A DNA stretch of 64,000 nt, from the NCBI RefSeq assembly GCF_018918265.1, contig NZ_JAHLQC010000003.1:186001-250000 (forward strand), read 5' to 3'. The notes under the pieces are model-generated. The model made no database searches, was not told where the DNA came from, and saw only the letters and a program-made list of their open reading frames with translations. Source of the DNA: Falcatimonas sp. MSJ-15. Lineage in GTDB: Bacteria > Bacillota > Clostridia > Lachnospirales > Lachnospiraceae. Shown piece after piece: positions 1-9,404 of this stretch (positions are counted from its first letter, which is position 1; each line of letters opens with the position of its first letter). A program made the translations under genes and the position numbers.

Positions 1-29
1 ATGTAAGAAACAGGAGGAAAGTATAGATT

Positions 30-563
30 ATGAAAGCAACCGGAATTGTACGCCGAATAGATGAGCTTGGAAGAATAGTAATTCCAAAAGAAATCCGCCG
101 TATTTTTAGAATAAAAGAAGGCGATTCGCTTGAGATATTCACATCTCATAATGGCGAGATAATACTTAAGAAATATTCACCATTCGAAGAACTTGAAGAC
201 TTTGCACAGGCATATTGTGATGCAATCTGGCAAAATACCGGTAACATAGCTATAGTGACAGATAAAGAGAGATATATTGCGTGTAGTGGGAAAAAAGACA
301 TAAAAGATAAAAGTATAAGTACCACATTAGAAAAAATAATCGATGAGAGAGGCAGGATGGCAGGTTATAGAGGTGATAGCAGTTTCTTAAATCTTATTGA
401 AGATGATGATATAACAGCAGAAGCAGTAGCACCTATTATCAGTGCAGGAGATGCAGTTGGTGCAGTAATTGTGCTTAATAAAGATAATGGAAAGAAATTT
501 GGCGATGTAGAGAATAAGATGGTACAGATAGCGGCAAGTTTCCTTGGTAAACATCTTGAATAA
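30..563 (+). CDS. spoVT: SpoVT-like AbrB-family transcriptional regulator (intact copy)
   Basis: Predicted sporulation-stage DNA-binding regulator of 177 residues. Residues 1-50 form an AbrB/MazE swapped-hairpin DNA-binding domain (MKATGIVRRIDELGRIVIPK), and the rest matches the GAF-like regulatory domain of SpoVT. The start is fixed by an AGGAGGA site at 12-18. From codon 11 to just past the stop, the gene is nearly identical to a second copy at 18019-18525. This left copy is the only one with a start codon, an RBS and a complete DNA-binding domain. It is probably a hybrid: the 5' end from the chromosome and the remainder possibly brought in by the island that follows. Confidence 0.93.
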   Translation: MKATGIVRRIDELGRIVIPKEIRRIFRIKEGDSLEIFTSHNGEIILKKYSPFEELEDFAQAYCDAIWQNTGNIAIVTDKERYIACSGKKDIKDKSISTTLEKIIDERGRMAGYRGDSSFLNLIEDDDITAEAVAPIISAGDAVGAVIVLNKDNGKKFGDVENKMVQIAASFLGKHLE

Positions 564-566
564 TTA
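60..566 (+). repeat. Left copy of 507-bp direct repeat bounding the BREX island
   Basis: Positions 60-566 match 18019-18525 base for base except at five sites: two synonymous changes near 260-270, one near 312, a TAT/TGT change near 365 and an ATT/GTT change near 468. Identity ends abruptly on both sides. The repeat covers spoVT codons 11 to stop plus three bases. Confidence 0.95.
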
Positions 567-679
567 TTATTTAAGCCTTTGGTAGAGCAAAAATGAAAAA
601 TACAAAGGAAGGTTTTCGTAGTGTAGTGATAATTCGTTTTATCTCTCAAAATCTCTGATTTTCTAAAAATGTAAATTAG

Positions 680-753
680 AAGTGTGGGTTTGTAAAGTTA
701 GAATTTGAAAATTTGGTATTCTAATTGTATGACTCACACTTTTATGCTATGAT
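680..753 (+). promoter_or_regulatory. BREX operon promoter with two nested inverted repeats
   Basis: A TTGTAT -35 (725-730) sits 17 bp before an extended -10, TGCTATGAT (745-753). Two inverted repeats overlap it: TTAGAAT (698-704) with ATTCTAA (718-724), ending exactly at the -35, and AAGTGTG (680-686) with CACACTT (735-741), whose right arm lies in the spacer. The layout suits repression by the small XRE protein encoded next; that link is inference. Confidence 0.6.
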
Positions 754-810
754 AGGGGAAGTAGTATAAATACTGAGCTTTAGATAGAAGTGATTGTGAG
801 AGGTGACAAT

Positions 811-1029
811 ATGGCAGTATGCTATAAAAAACTATGGAAAATGCTGATTGATAAAGACATGATAAAAAAAGATTTACGGTTACAGACCGGTTTCAGCTCG
901 ACAACAATGTCAAAGTTGTCAAAAGATGAAAACGTCAGCATGGATGTAATAGAAAAGATTTGTACGGTGTTAAATTGTGATGTTGGAGACATCATGGAAT
1001 TTGTTCCTGATAAAAAAGAGGAACATTAA
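811..1029 (+). CDS. Small XRE-family HTH regulator at the head of the BREX operon
   Basis: A 72-residue Cro/CI-type helix-turn-helix protein. The helices MIKKDLRLQTGFSSTTMSKL and the following NVSMDVIEKICTVLNCDVGDI segment match the XRE fold. The ATG at 811 is preferred over an upstream in-frame GTG (790) because AGAGGTG lies five bases before it. The gene sits between the candidate operator and brxA and is read in the same direction, so autoregulation and control of the BREX operon is the simplest reading. Some BREX loci carry other regulator classes; this one has no ligand-binding domain. Confidence 0.82.
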   Translation: MAVCYKKLWKMLIDKDMIKKDLRLQTGFSSTTMSKLSKDENVSMDVIEKICTVLNCDVGDIMEFVPDKKEEH

Positions 1030-1043
1030 GGAGGTACGGTAGT

Positions 1044-1649
1044 ATGGATCATTCTTATCCTTATATTGCATCTTTGACCAGAGAGCCGTTCCTTTTCTAC
1101 GAGATGCGTTCTACTGCAAAGCTGATGGCAGAAGGAAATTCAGATGATGCGATTGTAAAAGAAATTGTAGAGCAGAATCTTTTCCAGTACCCAACAGAAA
1201 AATCTATCACACGCATGGCGAAAGCCTGCATCAAACGGCTTCATGCACTAGAAGATAATTCTCTGGTTTCTGCGATTGCTTCACAGCCGACGGATGTGGC
1301 AAAACAGATTTGTCTGTATGCGTTGATGAAGCAGAGCCGACTGGTCTGGGAATTTATGCTGACCGTCATTGGCGAGAAGTACAGAATAAGGGACACGTCT
1401 TTTGGTAAGATAGATTTGAATACATTTTTTATGCGTTTGCAGGAGCAGAATGATACCGTAGCTTCCTGGAGCGATACCACAATAACAAAGTTAAAACAGA
1501 TCATTGCCAGAGTGCTTGTCGAAACAGAATATCTCGACAATCGGGGGGCAGATCATTTGAATCCAGTATGGCTGCATCCTGTTTTGGAGAATGCCATCAG
1601 AAGCAATGGCGATACGGCGATACTGCCAGCGTTTAATTGCTTTTCATAG
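1044..1649 (+). CDS. brxA: BREX protein BrxA (DUF1819 family)
   Basis: 201 residues, the usual size for BrxA, a small DNA-binding subunit of type 1 BREX. It was recognised from its N-terminal part (YIASLTREPFLFYEMRST) and from being first in the order brxA-brxB-brxC-pglX-pglZ-brxL. AAGGAGG lies just before the ATG. The adjoining brxB uses an RBS straddling the brxA stop, so the two are probably translationally coupled. The family is required for defence in characterised BREX systems, but its exact biochemical role is not settled. Confidence 0.9.
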   Translation: MDHSYPYIASLTREPFLFYEMRSTAKLMAEGNSDDAIVKEIVEQNLFQYPTEKSITRMAKACIKRLHALEDNSLVSAIASQPTDVAKQICLYALMKQSRLVWEFMLTVIGEKYRIRDTSFGKIDLNTFFMRLQEQNDTVASWSDTTITKLKQIIARVLVETEYLDNRGADHLNPVWLHPVLENAIRSNGDTAILPAFNCFS

Positions 1650-1660
1650 GAGGTAGCCTA

Positions 1661-2221
1661 ATGAGTGATATAAAAGAACGCCTGGACAAAGTTCGGGCAT
1701 TGATCCAGGAACCGGAGTTTCTGGAAGGCAAGGGACTCAGCAATGAGGTGAATATCAGAATCTTCTGTTATGAACCGGAGAATGAAATTGTTGTCCGCCA
1801 TTTTGTAAATCAGCTGGAAATTGATCAGTCCTTAGATTGCCATTTGATTGTTTGTAATTTATATAAAACATTTCTCTCTATCTGCGATGATATGGACATC
1901 ACAGATGCGATTCCCGATATGGAAGAAGCTGACGGAAGTGCTTATCTTCTGGAGCAGCTTAATTCTGCAATCGGCAATGGAGAGTTTATTGAAAAAATTC
2001 AGTATGAGCCACACGAACCGGGTGATGTGCTGATGCTGACAGGTGTAGGCGAGGTTTTTCCATTTATGAGAATCCACACGTTACTAGAAGCCTTACAACC
2101 ATATTTTTCGGATGTTCCGATTTTGGTTATGTATCCGGGTGAGTTTGATGGTCGTCATGTAAAACTATTCAATCGCCTGATACCAAATGATTATTACCGG
2201 GCATTTAATGTCATAGAGTAA
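1661..2221 (+). CDS. brxB: BREX protein BrxB (DUF1788 family)
   Basis: 186 residues, full length for DUF1788. It begins MSDIKERLDKVRALI and contains the family's IRIFCYEPENEI segment. The ATG at 1661 follows TAGGAGG, which overlaps the brxA stop; an upstream in-frame TTG at 1637 lacks such a site and would overlap brxA. BrxB is a core component of type 1 BREX with no known catalytic motif, and none is visible here. Confidence 0.9.
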   Translation: MSDIKERLDKVRALIQEPEFLEGKGLSNEVNIRIFCYEPENEIVVRHFVNQLEIDQSLDCHLIVCNLYKTFLSICDDMDITDAIPDMEEADGSAYLLEQLNSAIGNGEFIEKIQYEPHEPGDVLMLTGVGEVFPFMRIHTLLEALQPYFSDVPILVMYPGEFDGRHVKLFNRLIPNDYYRAFNVIE

Positions 2222-2312
2222 GTGTTAGTAAGAAAAATATGCTCGTATATTTGGCGAGCGGCGAACGATAATTATGCACAAAGTTCATAATAGATTAAGG
2301 GGAGATAAAGCC

Positions 2313-5300
2313 ATGATGATTCAAGATATGTTTGCAGATGACATCAACCGCAAAATCAATGGTGTCATTAAAGTTGACCAGGCTGCTGACGATGTAATCG
2401 AGCAGGAATTAAATGAATATGTAATCACCAGAGAATTGAAGAAACACTTCATTACATTCTTCAATTACTATGGAGATGCCTTTGACCAGCCAACCGCTGA
2501 TATGGGTGTTTGGATTTCTGGTTTCTTTGGAAGTGGTAAATCTCACTTCCTGAAAATGCTTTCTTACCTTCTAGAAAATAAAGAGGTAAAAGGTATCCGC
2601 AGTGTAGAGCGTTTCCGTAAAAAGTTTGAGGACGATCCAGCAACCTTTATGCTGATCGACCGTGCTACAAAGGGACCGACTGAGACGATTCTGTTCAATA
2701 TTGATATTGAGGGATTCAGCAATAAAGACAAGACGGCTGTTCTTCGTGTTTTTGCAAAAATGTTCTATAACCATCTGGGATTTTACGGCGAGAATCTGAA
2801 AGTTGCAATGATGGAGCGTTATATTGACCAGCAGGGCAAGACCGAGGAGTTCCGCAGAGTTTTTGAAGAAAAGAAAGGCAAGTCATGGCTGGAAATGCGC
2901 CGTGCCTTCGCTTTTAATGGTAAGTTCATTATTCCGACGCTGATGGAAGTTCTAGACATGAGCGAGGACGATGCTAGGGCGTGGTTTAATGATAAAACCG
3001 CAACAGAAATTTCTATCGCACAACTTGTTGAAGATATGAAAGCTTATGTAGATACTAAGCCTGCTAACTTCCGTTTGCTGTTTATGATTGACGAGGTTGG
3101 TCAGTATGTTGGTACGGATACCGATATGCTTTTGAATCTCCAGTCTCTGACTGAAAAAATCGGAAGTGAGTGCGAAGGAAAGATTTGGGTGATCTGCACC
3201 GGACAGGAAGCTATTGATGAGATAATCAAAGTTCGTGCTGATGAGTTCTCACGTATCCAAGCTCGTTTCAAAACAAGACTGAGTCTATCATCTTCCTCTG
3301 TGGATGAGGTCATTCAGAAGCGTATTCTGAAAAAGAAAGTGGAAGCTGCCAAAGCCTTAGAAGGTGTTTATGAGAGAAATGCTTCGGTTCTTCGTAATCT
3401 GTTCAGTTTTAGCGGTTCTATTCTGGACATTAAAGGCTACTCCGGTCCGAGGGAATTTACCGAGAACTTCCCGTTCGTGCCGTATCAGTTCATCATCATG
3501 CAGAAGGTATTTGCTGAAATCCGAAAGCACGGAAATTCCGGTAAGCACCTGTCCGGTGGTGAGCGTTCCATGCTCTCCGGTTTCCAGGAAGCTGCACAGA
3601 AAATTCAGGAGAAGGATGAGTATGCACTTGTGCCGTTCTTCCGCTTTTATGATACCGTACATACTTTCCTGGACGGTTCTATCCGTCGAGTAATCGAGCG
3701 TTGCCAGAAAGCTGCTGACAACGGCGATGGCATTGAACAGCAGGATGTGGATGTACTGAAACTTCTATATCTGATTCGATATATTGATGATATTCCTTCC
3801 AATCTGGACAATATCGTTATCCTCATGGCAGACGATATTCGTGTAGATAAGATTATCATGCGTGAAGCTGTCCGTGGATGTCTTGACCGTTTGATGAGCC
3901 AGAACTATATCGGCAGAACCGGAGACACCTACAATTTCCTGACTGATGAGGAACAGGACATTCAGCGTGAAATCCGAGATACCAATGTGGATACTGCTTC
4001 TATCGTGGAGCGTATCGCCCAGATGATTTACGGCGATATTTTCACAACCAAGAAGTTCCGTTATGGAAAATATGACTTTGCTTTCGATCAGATGGTGGAT
4101 GGCATTACAGTTGGTGTGGCAACAGGCGGTATGCGTCTGCGTTTCCTGACCGTTGCTACCGATGTCATTGAAAAAACAGATTACCGTCTGATGGCAGAAT
4201 CCAAGGGCAACGAAGCAATCGTTGTTCTGGCTGATACGCCTTACTATGAATCTCTGGAATCTGCCATGAAGATTCGTAAGTATGTAAAGCAGAGAAATGT
4301 AAGCCAGCTTCCAAAGAGTGTGCAGAAAATCATCAGCGATCAGCAGGACGAAGCCGGAAAATATGAGCTGAGTGCCATGACCGAATTGCAAAATGCTATC
4401 GAAGGGGCGCAGTTCTATGTAGATGGTGAGCATTTGGAAATTAAAGCCGGAAATGCCAAGAGCAAGATTGACCAGTCTCTTGAATATCTGGTTGCTCATG
4501 TATATAGCAAGCTCGACCTGATTACAGATAATGCAGGCAGTGACGTAGATATTATTGCGATTCTGACAGGTGCGGTAACAGCACTTCCGGGCATGGAGCC
4601 GAACCGGGATGCTGCTTCTGCCATGGAAGAATATCTGGAAATGCAGGATGCGAAAAAGCTGCCGACTTCCATGGCAGATGTGCAAAGCAAATACAGTGCG
4701 ATTCCGTATGGCTGGAAAGAAATCGACATTGCTGCGGTTGTGGCACAGCTGATTTATTCCCAGAAAGTAACCATCAAGTATGCAGGCAATACCATTCAGC
4801 CGGATGACCCGAAACTGCCGGATATGCTCCGTAAAAAGAGTGAGATCGGTAAGACTTCCATCAGCAAGCGTAAGACTATTTCCGCTACAATGATGCGTGA
4901 TGTAAAATCAATGCTCCGTGATTATTTCGATGTTATGGATGTACCGGATGATGAAGATGGTCTGATTCGCTTTGTGATTGAGAAATTCAGTGAACAGAGA
5001 GATTACTATGTTTCTTTAGATGTACGTTATGACGGACATAAATACCCGGATCATGCATTGGTACAGGAAGCTATTCGTATGATGGATGAGCTACTTTCTC
5101 AGAAGAAAGATAATATTGCTCTGATTGAGCGTGTCTTGAAAAAAGAGGATGCTCTCTTTGATAACAAAGAAGCCATGAGCAACGGCATTGAAAACTTCTT
5201 CAAGACTCAGGTAACAGTATTCGATCAGGCAGTGCAGTTTGAAAAATCGTTACATGATGACCTGGACCGTATTGCAGAAAATGAGGAAGCACATAAGGCG

Positions 5301-5861
5301 CTGAATACCATTCGTCTTATTACCATGGTTCAGACTGAAGGCAAGTTCAACTATAATCGGATTCGTGAACTGAATCCGCTGATGGAAACGGTTCGTACCG
5401 CCCATGACAAGATGCTGGAAGAAAAACGTGCCGAGGTTCTGGAAACGGTTCGTCAGTGTATGGAAGCTACCCATACTGCTGCAAATGGTGATTACAAAGC
5501 ATCCCATCTGATTGAAAAATCGGACAAATATTTCAGTCAGTGCAAGGAGAAAATCGCAGAATTAAAGAGCCTTGCACTTTTGGATGCCATGTTCCTGCCG
5601 ATGTGCCAGTACAAGGATGATACCGTCAGCAATATCGAGTCTGTTCTGACTCCACCTGCAGCGAAACCGTCAGTACAGCTGACACAGCCGAAAAAAGAAA
5701 CTGTGCCTGTAAAGAAGAAAGTGGTTCGTGCTTATAACCGTCAGGTTGTATTCCAGGCAAAGACTTTACAGACGGATGCGGATATTGATGATTATGTAGA
5801 GAAGATTCGTTCCCAGCTGAAACAGTTGTTGAAGAATTGCGACGAGATCAAGCTGAACTAA
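2313..5861 (+). CDS. brxC: BREX P-loop ATPase BrxC
   Basis: A 1182-residue ATPase, the expected size for BrxC/PglY. The Walker A motif GFFGSGKS is at about residues 69-76, and an LLFMIDEVG Walker B-like segment lies near residue 255. The N-terminal AAA+ region is followed by a long helical remainder. The ATG at 2313, preceded by AAGGGGAG, is preferred over an in-frame ATG 39 bases upstream. The family contributes to host methylation and phage exclusion in type 1 BREX, probably as an oligomeric motor. Codon use is GC-rich, unlike the chromosome backbone. Confidence 0.94.
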   Translation: MMIQDMFADDINRKINGVIKVDQAADDVIEQELNEYVITRELKKHFITFFNYYGDAFDQPTADMGVWISGFFGSGKSHFLKMLSYLLENKEVKGIRSVERFRKKFEDDPATFMLIDRATKGPTETILFNIDIEGFSNKDKTAVLRVFAKMFYNHLGFYGENLKVAMMERYIDQQGKTEEFRRVFEEKKGKSWLEMRRAFAFNGKFIIPTLMEVLDMSEDDARAWFNDKTATEISIAQLVEDMKAYVDTKPANFRLLFMIDEVGQYVGTDTDMLLNLQSLTEKIGSECEGKIWVICTGQEAIDEIIKVRADEFSRIQARFKTRLSLSSSSVDEVIQKRILKKKVEAAKALEGVYERNASVLRNLFSFSGSILDIKGYSGPREFTENFPFVPYQFIIMQKVFAEIRKHGNSGKHLSGGERSMLSGFQEAAQKIQEKDEYALVPFFRFYDTVHTFLDGSIRRVIERCQKAADNGDGIEQQDVDVLKLLYLIRYIDDIPSNLDNIVILMADDIRVDKIIMREAVRGCLDRLMSQNYIGRTGDTYNFLTDEEQDIQREIRDTNVDTASIVERIAQMIYGDIFTTKKFRYGKYDFAFDQMVDGITVGVATGGMRLRFLTVATDVIEKTDYRLMAESKGNEAIVVLADTPYYESLESAMKIRKYVKQRNVSQLPKSVQKIISDQQDEAGKYELSAMTELQNAIEGAQFYVDGEHLEIKAGNAKSKIDQSLEYLVAHVYSKLDLITDNAGSDVDIIAILTGAVTALPGMEPNRDAASAMEEYLEMQDAKKLPTSMADVQSKYSAIPYGWKEIDIAAVVAQLIYSQKVTIKYAGNTIQPDDPKLPDMLRKKSEIGKTSISKRKTISATMMRDVKSMLRDYFDVMDVPDDEDGLIRFVIEKFSEQRDYYVSLDVRYDGHKYPDHALVQEAIRMMDELLSQKKDNIALIERVLKKEDALFDNKEAMSNGIENFFKTQVTVFDQAVQFEKSLHDDLDRIAENEEAHKALNTIRLITMVQTEGKFNYNRIRELNPLMETVRTAHDKMLEEKRAEVLETVRQCMEATHTAANGDYKASHLIEKSDKYFSQCKEKIAELKSLALLDAMFLPMCQYKDDTVSNIESVLTPPAAKPSVQLTQPKKETVPVKKKVVRAYNRQVVFQAKTLQTDADIDDYVEKIRSQLKQLLKNCDEIKLN

Positions 5862-5876
5862 CGAGGAGAGATGAGT

Positions 5877-8800
5877 ATGGATAAGAATGTGATTAAAAAA
5901 TTTGCTGTCTGGGCAAGAACAGAGCTGATCGCCCGTGTTTCACTGAAAGGTGTGGAATACGGTATCACGGAGGACAACATTGAGGATGCCAATGCGGACA
6001 GCGTTGGTGGCAAAGTCCTCACTGCTGATGAAAAGAAACAGCGTCAGGCTCTGATTGCCGAGATTAACGATAAAGGATATAAGCAGGTCATGGAGGAGGT
6101 TGCCTATACTTGGTTCAACCGCTTCTCTGCTCTGCGATTCATGGAAGTCAATGGTTATCTTCCTTCCCATGTGCGTGTATTCACGGACGAGGAAAACAAC
6201 TTTAAGCCGCAGATTATAGCCGAAGCTATTCATCTGGATTTGGATGGATTGGATATGGAAAAAGTCTATGAGCTGAAAGATGCCGAAAAGACCGAAGAAC
6301 TGTATAAATATCTGCTGATCGTGCAGTGCAACGCCCTGAATAAGATTTTGCCGGGAATGTTTCAGAAGATTGCGGACTATACCGAGCTTCTTCTGCCGGA
6401 CAATCTGCTCCGTGAAGGTAGTGTGATTCAGCAGATGATCGAGCTGATACCGGAGGATGACTGGAAGGATGCTGTCCAGATCATCGGCTGGCTGTATCAG
6501 TATTATAACAGTGGGAAAAAAGACGATGTTTTCGCAGCACTGAAAAAGAATGTAAAAATCACAAAAGAAAATATCCCTGCAGCGACCCAGCTTTTCACAC
6601 CGGACTGGATTGTTCGCTATATGGTTGAGAACAGTCTTGGTCGTCTGTGGCTGGAGGGACACCCGGATGTCAAAGAGCAGCTTCTTCCGACAGAGGAAGA
6701 ACAGTCTACTTATGCTGCCGGAAACCGTGACCCGGAAGATACCAAATGGCACTACTATCTGGAAGAATCCCAGCAGGAGCCGGAAGTGCAGGCACAGCTT
6801 GCAGAGATTCGCAAGGAGTACGCCGCACTGACACCGGATCAGCTGAAAGTTATTGACCCATGCTCTGGTTCTGGTCATATCTTAGCGTATATGTTTGATG
6901 TGCTGATGAAAATTTATGAATCCTATGGCTATACTACCCGTGAAGCAGTGGCAAGCATTGTGGAGAACAATCTTTACGGTCTGGATATTGATGACCGTGC
7001 GGCACAGTTGGCTTATTTTGCGGTAATGATGAAAGCACGTCAGTATGACCGCCGCTTCTTCAGCCGTGGCATTCAGCCCCATGTATATGCTATTGTAGAG
7101 AGTAACCATGTAGATAAATTTGCTGTGGACTATTTCTGTAACGGCGATATGAAGCTCACAGCCGCTATGGATACCATTATCAGCGAATTGCATGATGCAA
7201 AGGAATATGGTTCAATTCTGACTGTAACACCACAGGATTGGACTGCTCTGTATGACCGATTTGTAGAGATTACGGAAGATATAAATATGTCCCGTGATAC
7301 GGCATTGAGAGAATTACTGCCGTTGGTGCAGGTGGCAGAAGCTCTGGCGCAGAAGTATGATGCGGTTGTGACAAATCCGCCGTATATGGGCGTTGCAAAT
7401 ATGAGTTCAAACCTGTCTGAGTTTGTGAAACAAAAATATCCTGATAGCAAAACAGATTTATTTGCTGTTTTTATGGAAGTTTGTAACAATCGAATTAAGA
7501 AAAATGGCTGTCAAGCTATGATAGCTATGCAATCATGGATGTTTTTGAGTAGTTATGAAAAATTGCGTGAAAAACTGTTACACTCGAATAATATGATAAG
7601 TCTTCTTCATTTAGGAATAAAAGCATTTGAAGAAATAGGAAATGATATAGTTCAAACTGCATCATTTGTTGTACGGAAAAACGTAATTTCTAATTATACA
7701 GGAAATTATTTTAGACTCTTGACACATGATAGAGAAGAAAAAGAAAGGCAGTATTTAGAAAAAGAACAGATGTTTTTGTTCTGCCAATATAGGTTCTTTG
7801 AAATTCCTGGACAGCCTATTGCATATTGGGTTGGTGAAAATACATTGGAAGATTTTGTGAAATTGCAAAAGCTGGGGGATGTTTCGAAACCAAAACAGGG
7901 AATCGCTACTGGCGATAACAATCGTTTTTTGCGTCTTTGGATGGAAGTTGACTATCAAAAGATAGCTTTTGGTATTGATAGTGGTGAAAAGGCTGCTAAT
8001 AGTCTTTATACATGGTTTCCATATCAAAAGGGCGGTGATTTTCGAAAATGGTATGGGAATAATAGCTATGTGATAATTTGGAAAAACAATGGAGCTGTTG
8101 TTAAAAATTACAAAGGAGCAGTTATAAGAAACTCAGAATATCATTTGCGTGAAGGTTTAAGTTGGACTTGGATTACCACGGGATATTTTGGAGCAAGATA
8201 TTCTCCAGCTGGTTCAGTTTTTGATGTAGCTGGATCAACGCTTTTTGCCAATAGTAAATTGTATTATATTCTCGCTTATTTATGCTCAAATGTTGCGGAT
8301 TACTTAGTGAAAATCATAAATCCGACAATTAACTTTAGTAATGGCGTAATATCTAAGTTGCCAATTACTTTGGATTTACCAGAATCTGTTGAAAAAATAG
8401 CATTAGAAAATGTTAATATTTCAAAATCTGACTGGGATTCCTTTGAAACCTCATGGAACTTCCAGCACCATCCACTGATTCTTAAAGTTCCTACCATTGC
8501 CGAGGCATTTGAACAGTGGCAGACAGAATGCGACAACCGCTTTAATCAGCTAAAAGTTAATGAGGAAGAACTAAACCGCATTTTCATCGACATTTATGGC
8601 TTGCAGGATGAGTTGACACCTGATGTTGAGGATAAGGATGTTACTGTCCGCAAGGCTGACCTTGGCAGAGATATTCGCTCTTTCATTTCCTATGCGGTTG
8701 GCTGTATGTTTGGTCGTTATTCTCTGGATATGGATGGGCTTACCTATGCAGGTGGCGAATGGGATGCAAGCAAATACGCTTCTTTCCCTGCGGATAAGGA

Positions 8801-9389
8801 TAACATTATCCCAATTTGCGATGATGAATATTTCGAGGATGATATTGTCGGTTTGTTCGTGAAGTTTGTGAAAACTGTCTATGGCGCAGATACGCTGGAC
8901 GAAAACCTGAAATTCATTGCCGATGCTCTTGGCGGCAAGGGTCAGCCGAAGGACGTGATTCGGAATTATTTCCTAAATGATTTTTATGCTGACCATTGTT
9001 CAAGATATTCTGTAACAGGTTCTGGAAAGCGCCCGATTTACTGGTTGTTTGACAGTGGCAAGAAGAACGGTTTTAAGGCTCTGATCTATATGCACCGCTA
9101 TCAGCCGGATACCATTGCCCGTATTCGTACCGACTATGTGCATGAACAGCAGGCACGTTATCGAACTGCTATTGACGATCTGGAACAGCGTATTGCTACT
9201 AATGCTTCTACCAGCGAGCGAGTGAAACTGAATAAAAAGCTGACCACCTTACAGGCACAGGATACTGAAATCAGAACCTATGAGGAAAAGATTCATCACC
9301 TTGCTGACCAGATGATTTCTATTGATCTGGATGATGGCGTGAAGAAGAATTATGCAATTTTCCAGGATGTTTTGGCTAAAATAAAGTAA
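5877..9389 (+). CDS. pglX: BREX adenine-specific DNA methyltransferase PglX
   Basis: N6-adenine methyltransferase that marks host DNA so that BREX spares it. The SAM-binding motif IDPCSGSGHIL is near residue 325 and the catalytic NPPY motif near residue 499. About 1170 residues is normal for the family. ATG 5877 is favoured over ATG 5871 because the GAGGAG site is only two bases from the latter. The central part (about 7420-8450, the expected target-recognition region) is much more AT-rich, with ATA/AAA/TTT-heavy codons, than both ends. The specificity segment has therefore probably been exchanged by recombination. Confidence 0.94.
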   Translation: MDKNVIKKFAVWARTELIARVSLKGVEYGITEDNIEDANADSVGGKVLTADEKKQRQALIAEINDKGYKQVMEEVAYTWFNRFSALRFMEVNGYLPSHVRVFTDEENNFKPQIIAEAIHLDLDGLDMEKVYELKDAEKTEELYKYLLIVQCNALNKILPGMFQKIADYTELLLPDNLLREGSVIQQMIELIPEDDWKDAVQIIGWLYQYYNSGKKDDVFAALKKNVKITKENIPAATQLFTPDWIVRYMVENSLGRLWLEGHPDVKEQLLPTEEEQSTYAAGNRDPEDTKWHYYLEESQQEPEVQAQLAEIRKEYAALTPDQLKVIDPCSGSGHILAYMFDVLMKIYESYGYTTREAVASIVENNLYGLDIDDRAAQLAYFAVMMKARQYDRRFFSRGIQPHVYAIVESNHVDKFAVDYFCNGDMKLTAAMDTIISELHDAKEYGSILTVTPQDWTALYDRFVEITEDINMSRDTALRELLPLVQVAEALAQKYDAVVTNPPYMGVANMSSNLSEFVKQKYPDSKTDLFAVFMEVCNNRIKKNGCQAMIAMQSWMFLSSYEKLREKLLHSNNMISLLHLGIKAFEEIGNDIVQTASFVVRKNVISNYTGNYFRLLTHDREEKERQYLEKEQMFLFCQYRFFEIPGQPIAYWVGENTLEDFVKLQKLGDVSKPKQGIATGDNNRFLRLWMEVDYQKIAFGIDSGEKAANSLYTWFPYQKGGDFRKWYGNNSYVIIWKNNGAVVKNYKGAVIRNSEYHLREGLSWTWITTGYFGARYSPAGSVFDVAGSTLFANSKLYYILAYLCSNVADYLVKIINPTINFSNGVISKLPITLDLPESVEKIALENVNISKSDWDSFETSWNFQHHPLILKVPTIAEAFEQWQTECDNRFNQLKVNEEELNRIFIDIYGLQDELTPDVEDKDVTVRKADLGRDIRSFISYAVGCMFGRYSLDMDGLTYAGGEWDASKYASFPADKDNIIPICDDEYFEDDIVGLFVKFVKTVYGADTLDENLKFIADALGGKGQPKDVIRNYFLNDFYADHCSRYSVTGSGKRPIYWLFDSGKKNGFKALIYMHRYQPDTIARIRTDYVHEQQARYRTAIDDLEQRIATNASTSERVKLNKKLTTLQAQDTEIRTYEEKIHHLADQMISIDLDDGVKKNYAIFQDVLAKIK

Positions 9390-9404
9390 GGAGGGCTTGT
9401 GTGA

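Noticed and set aside
3765..4685. 306-codon minus-strand ORF opposite brxC
   Set aside because: Shadow of brxC: composition follows the antisense codons, with no start signal and no recognisable domain.
5940..6878. 312-codon minus-strand ORF opposite pglX
   Set aside because: Antisense shadow of a highly conserved methyltransferase, with no RBS.
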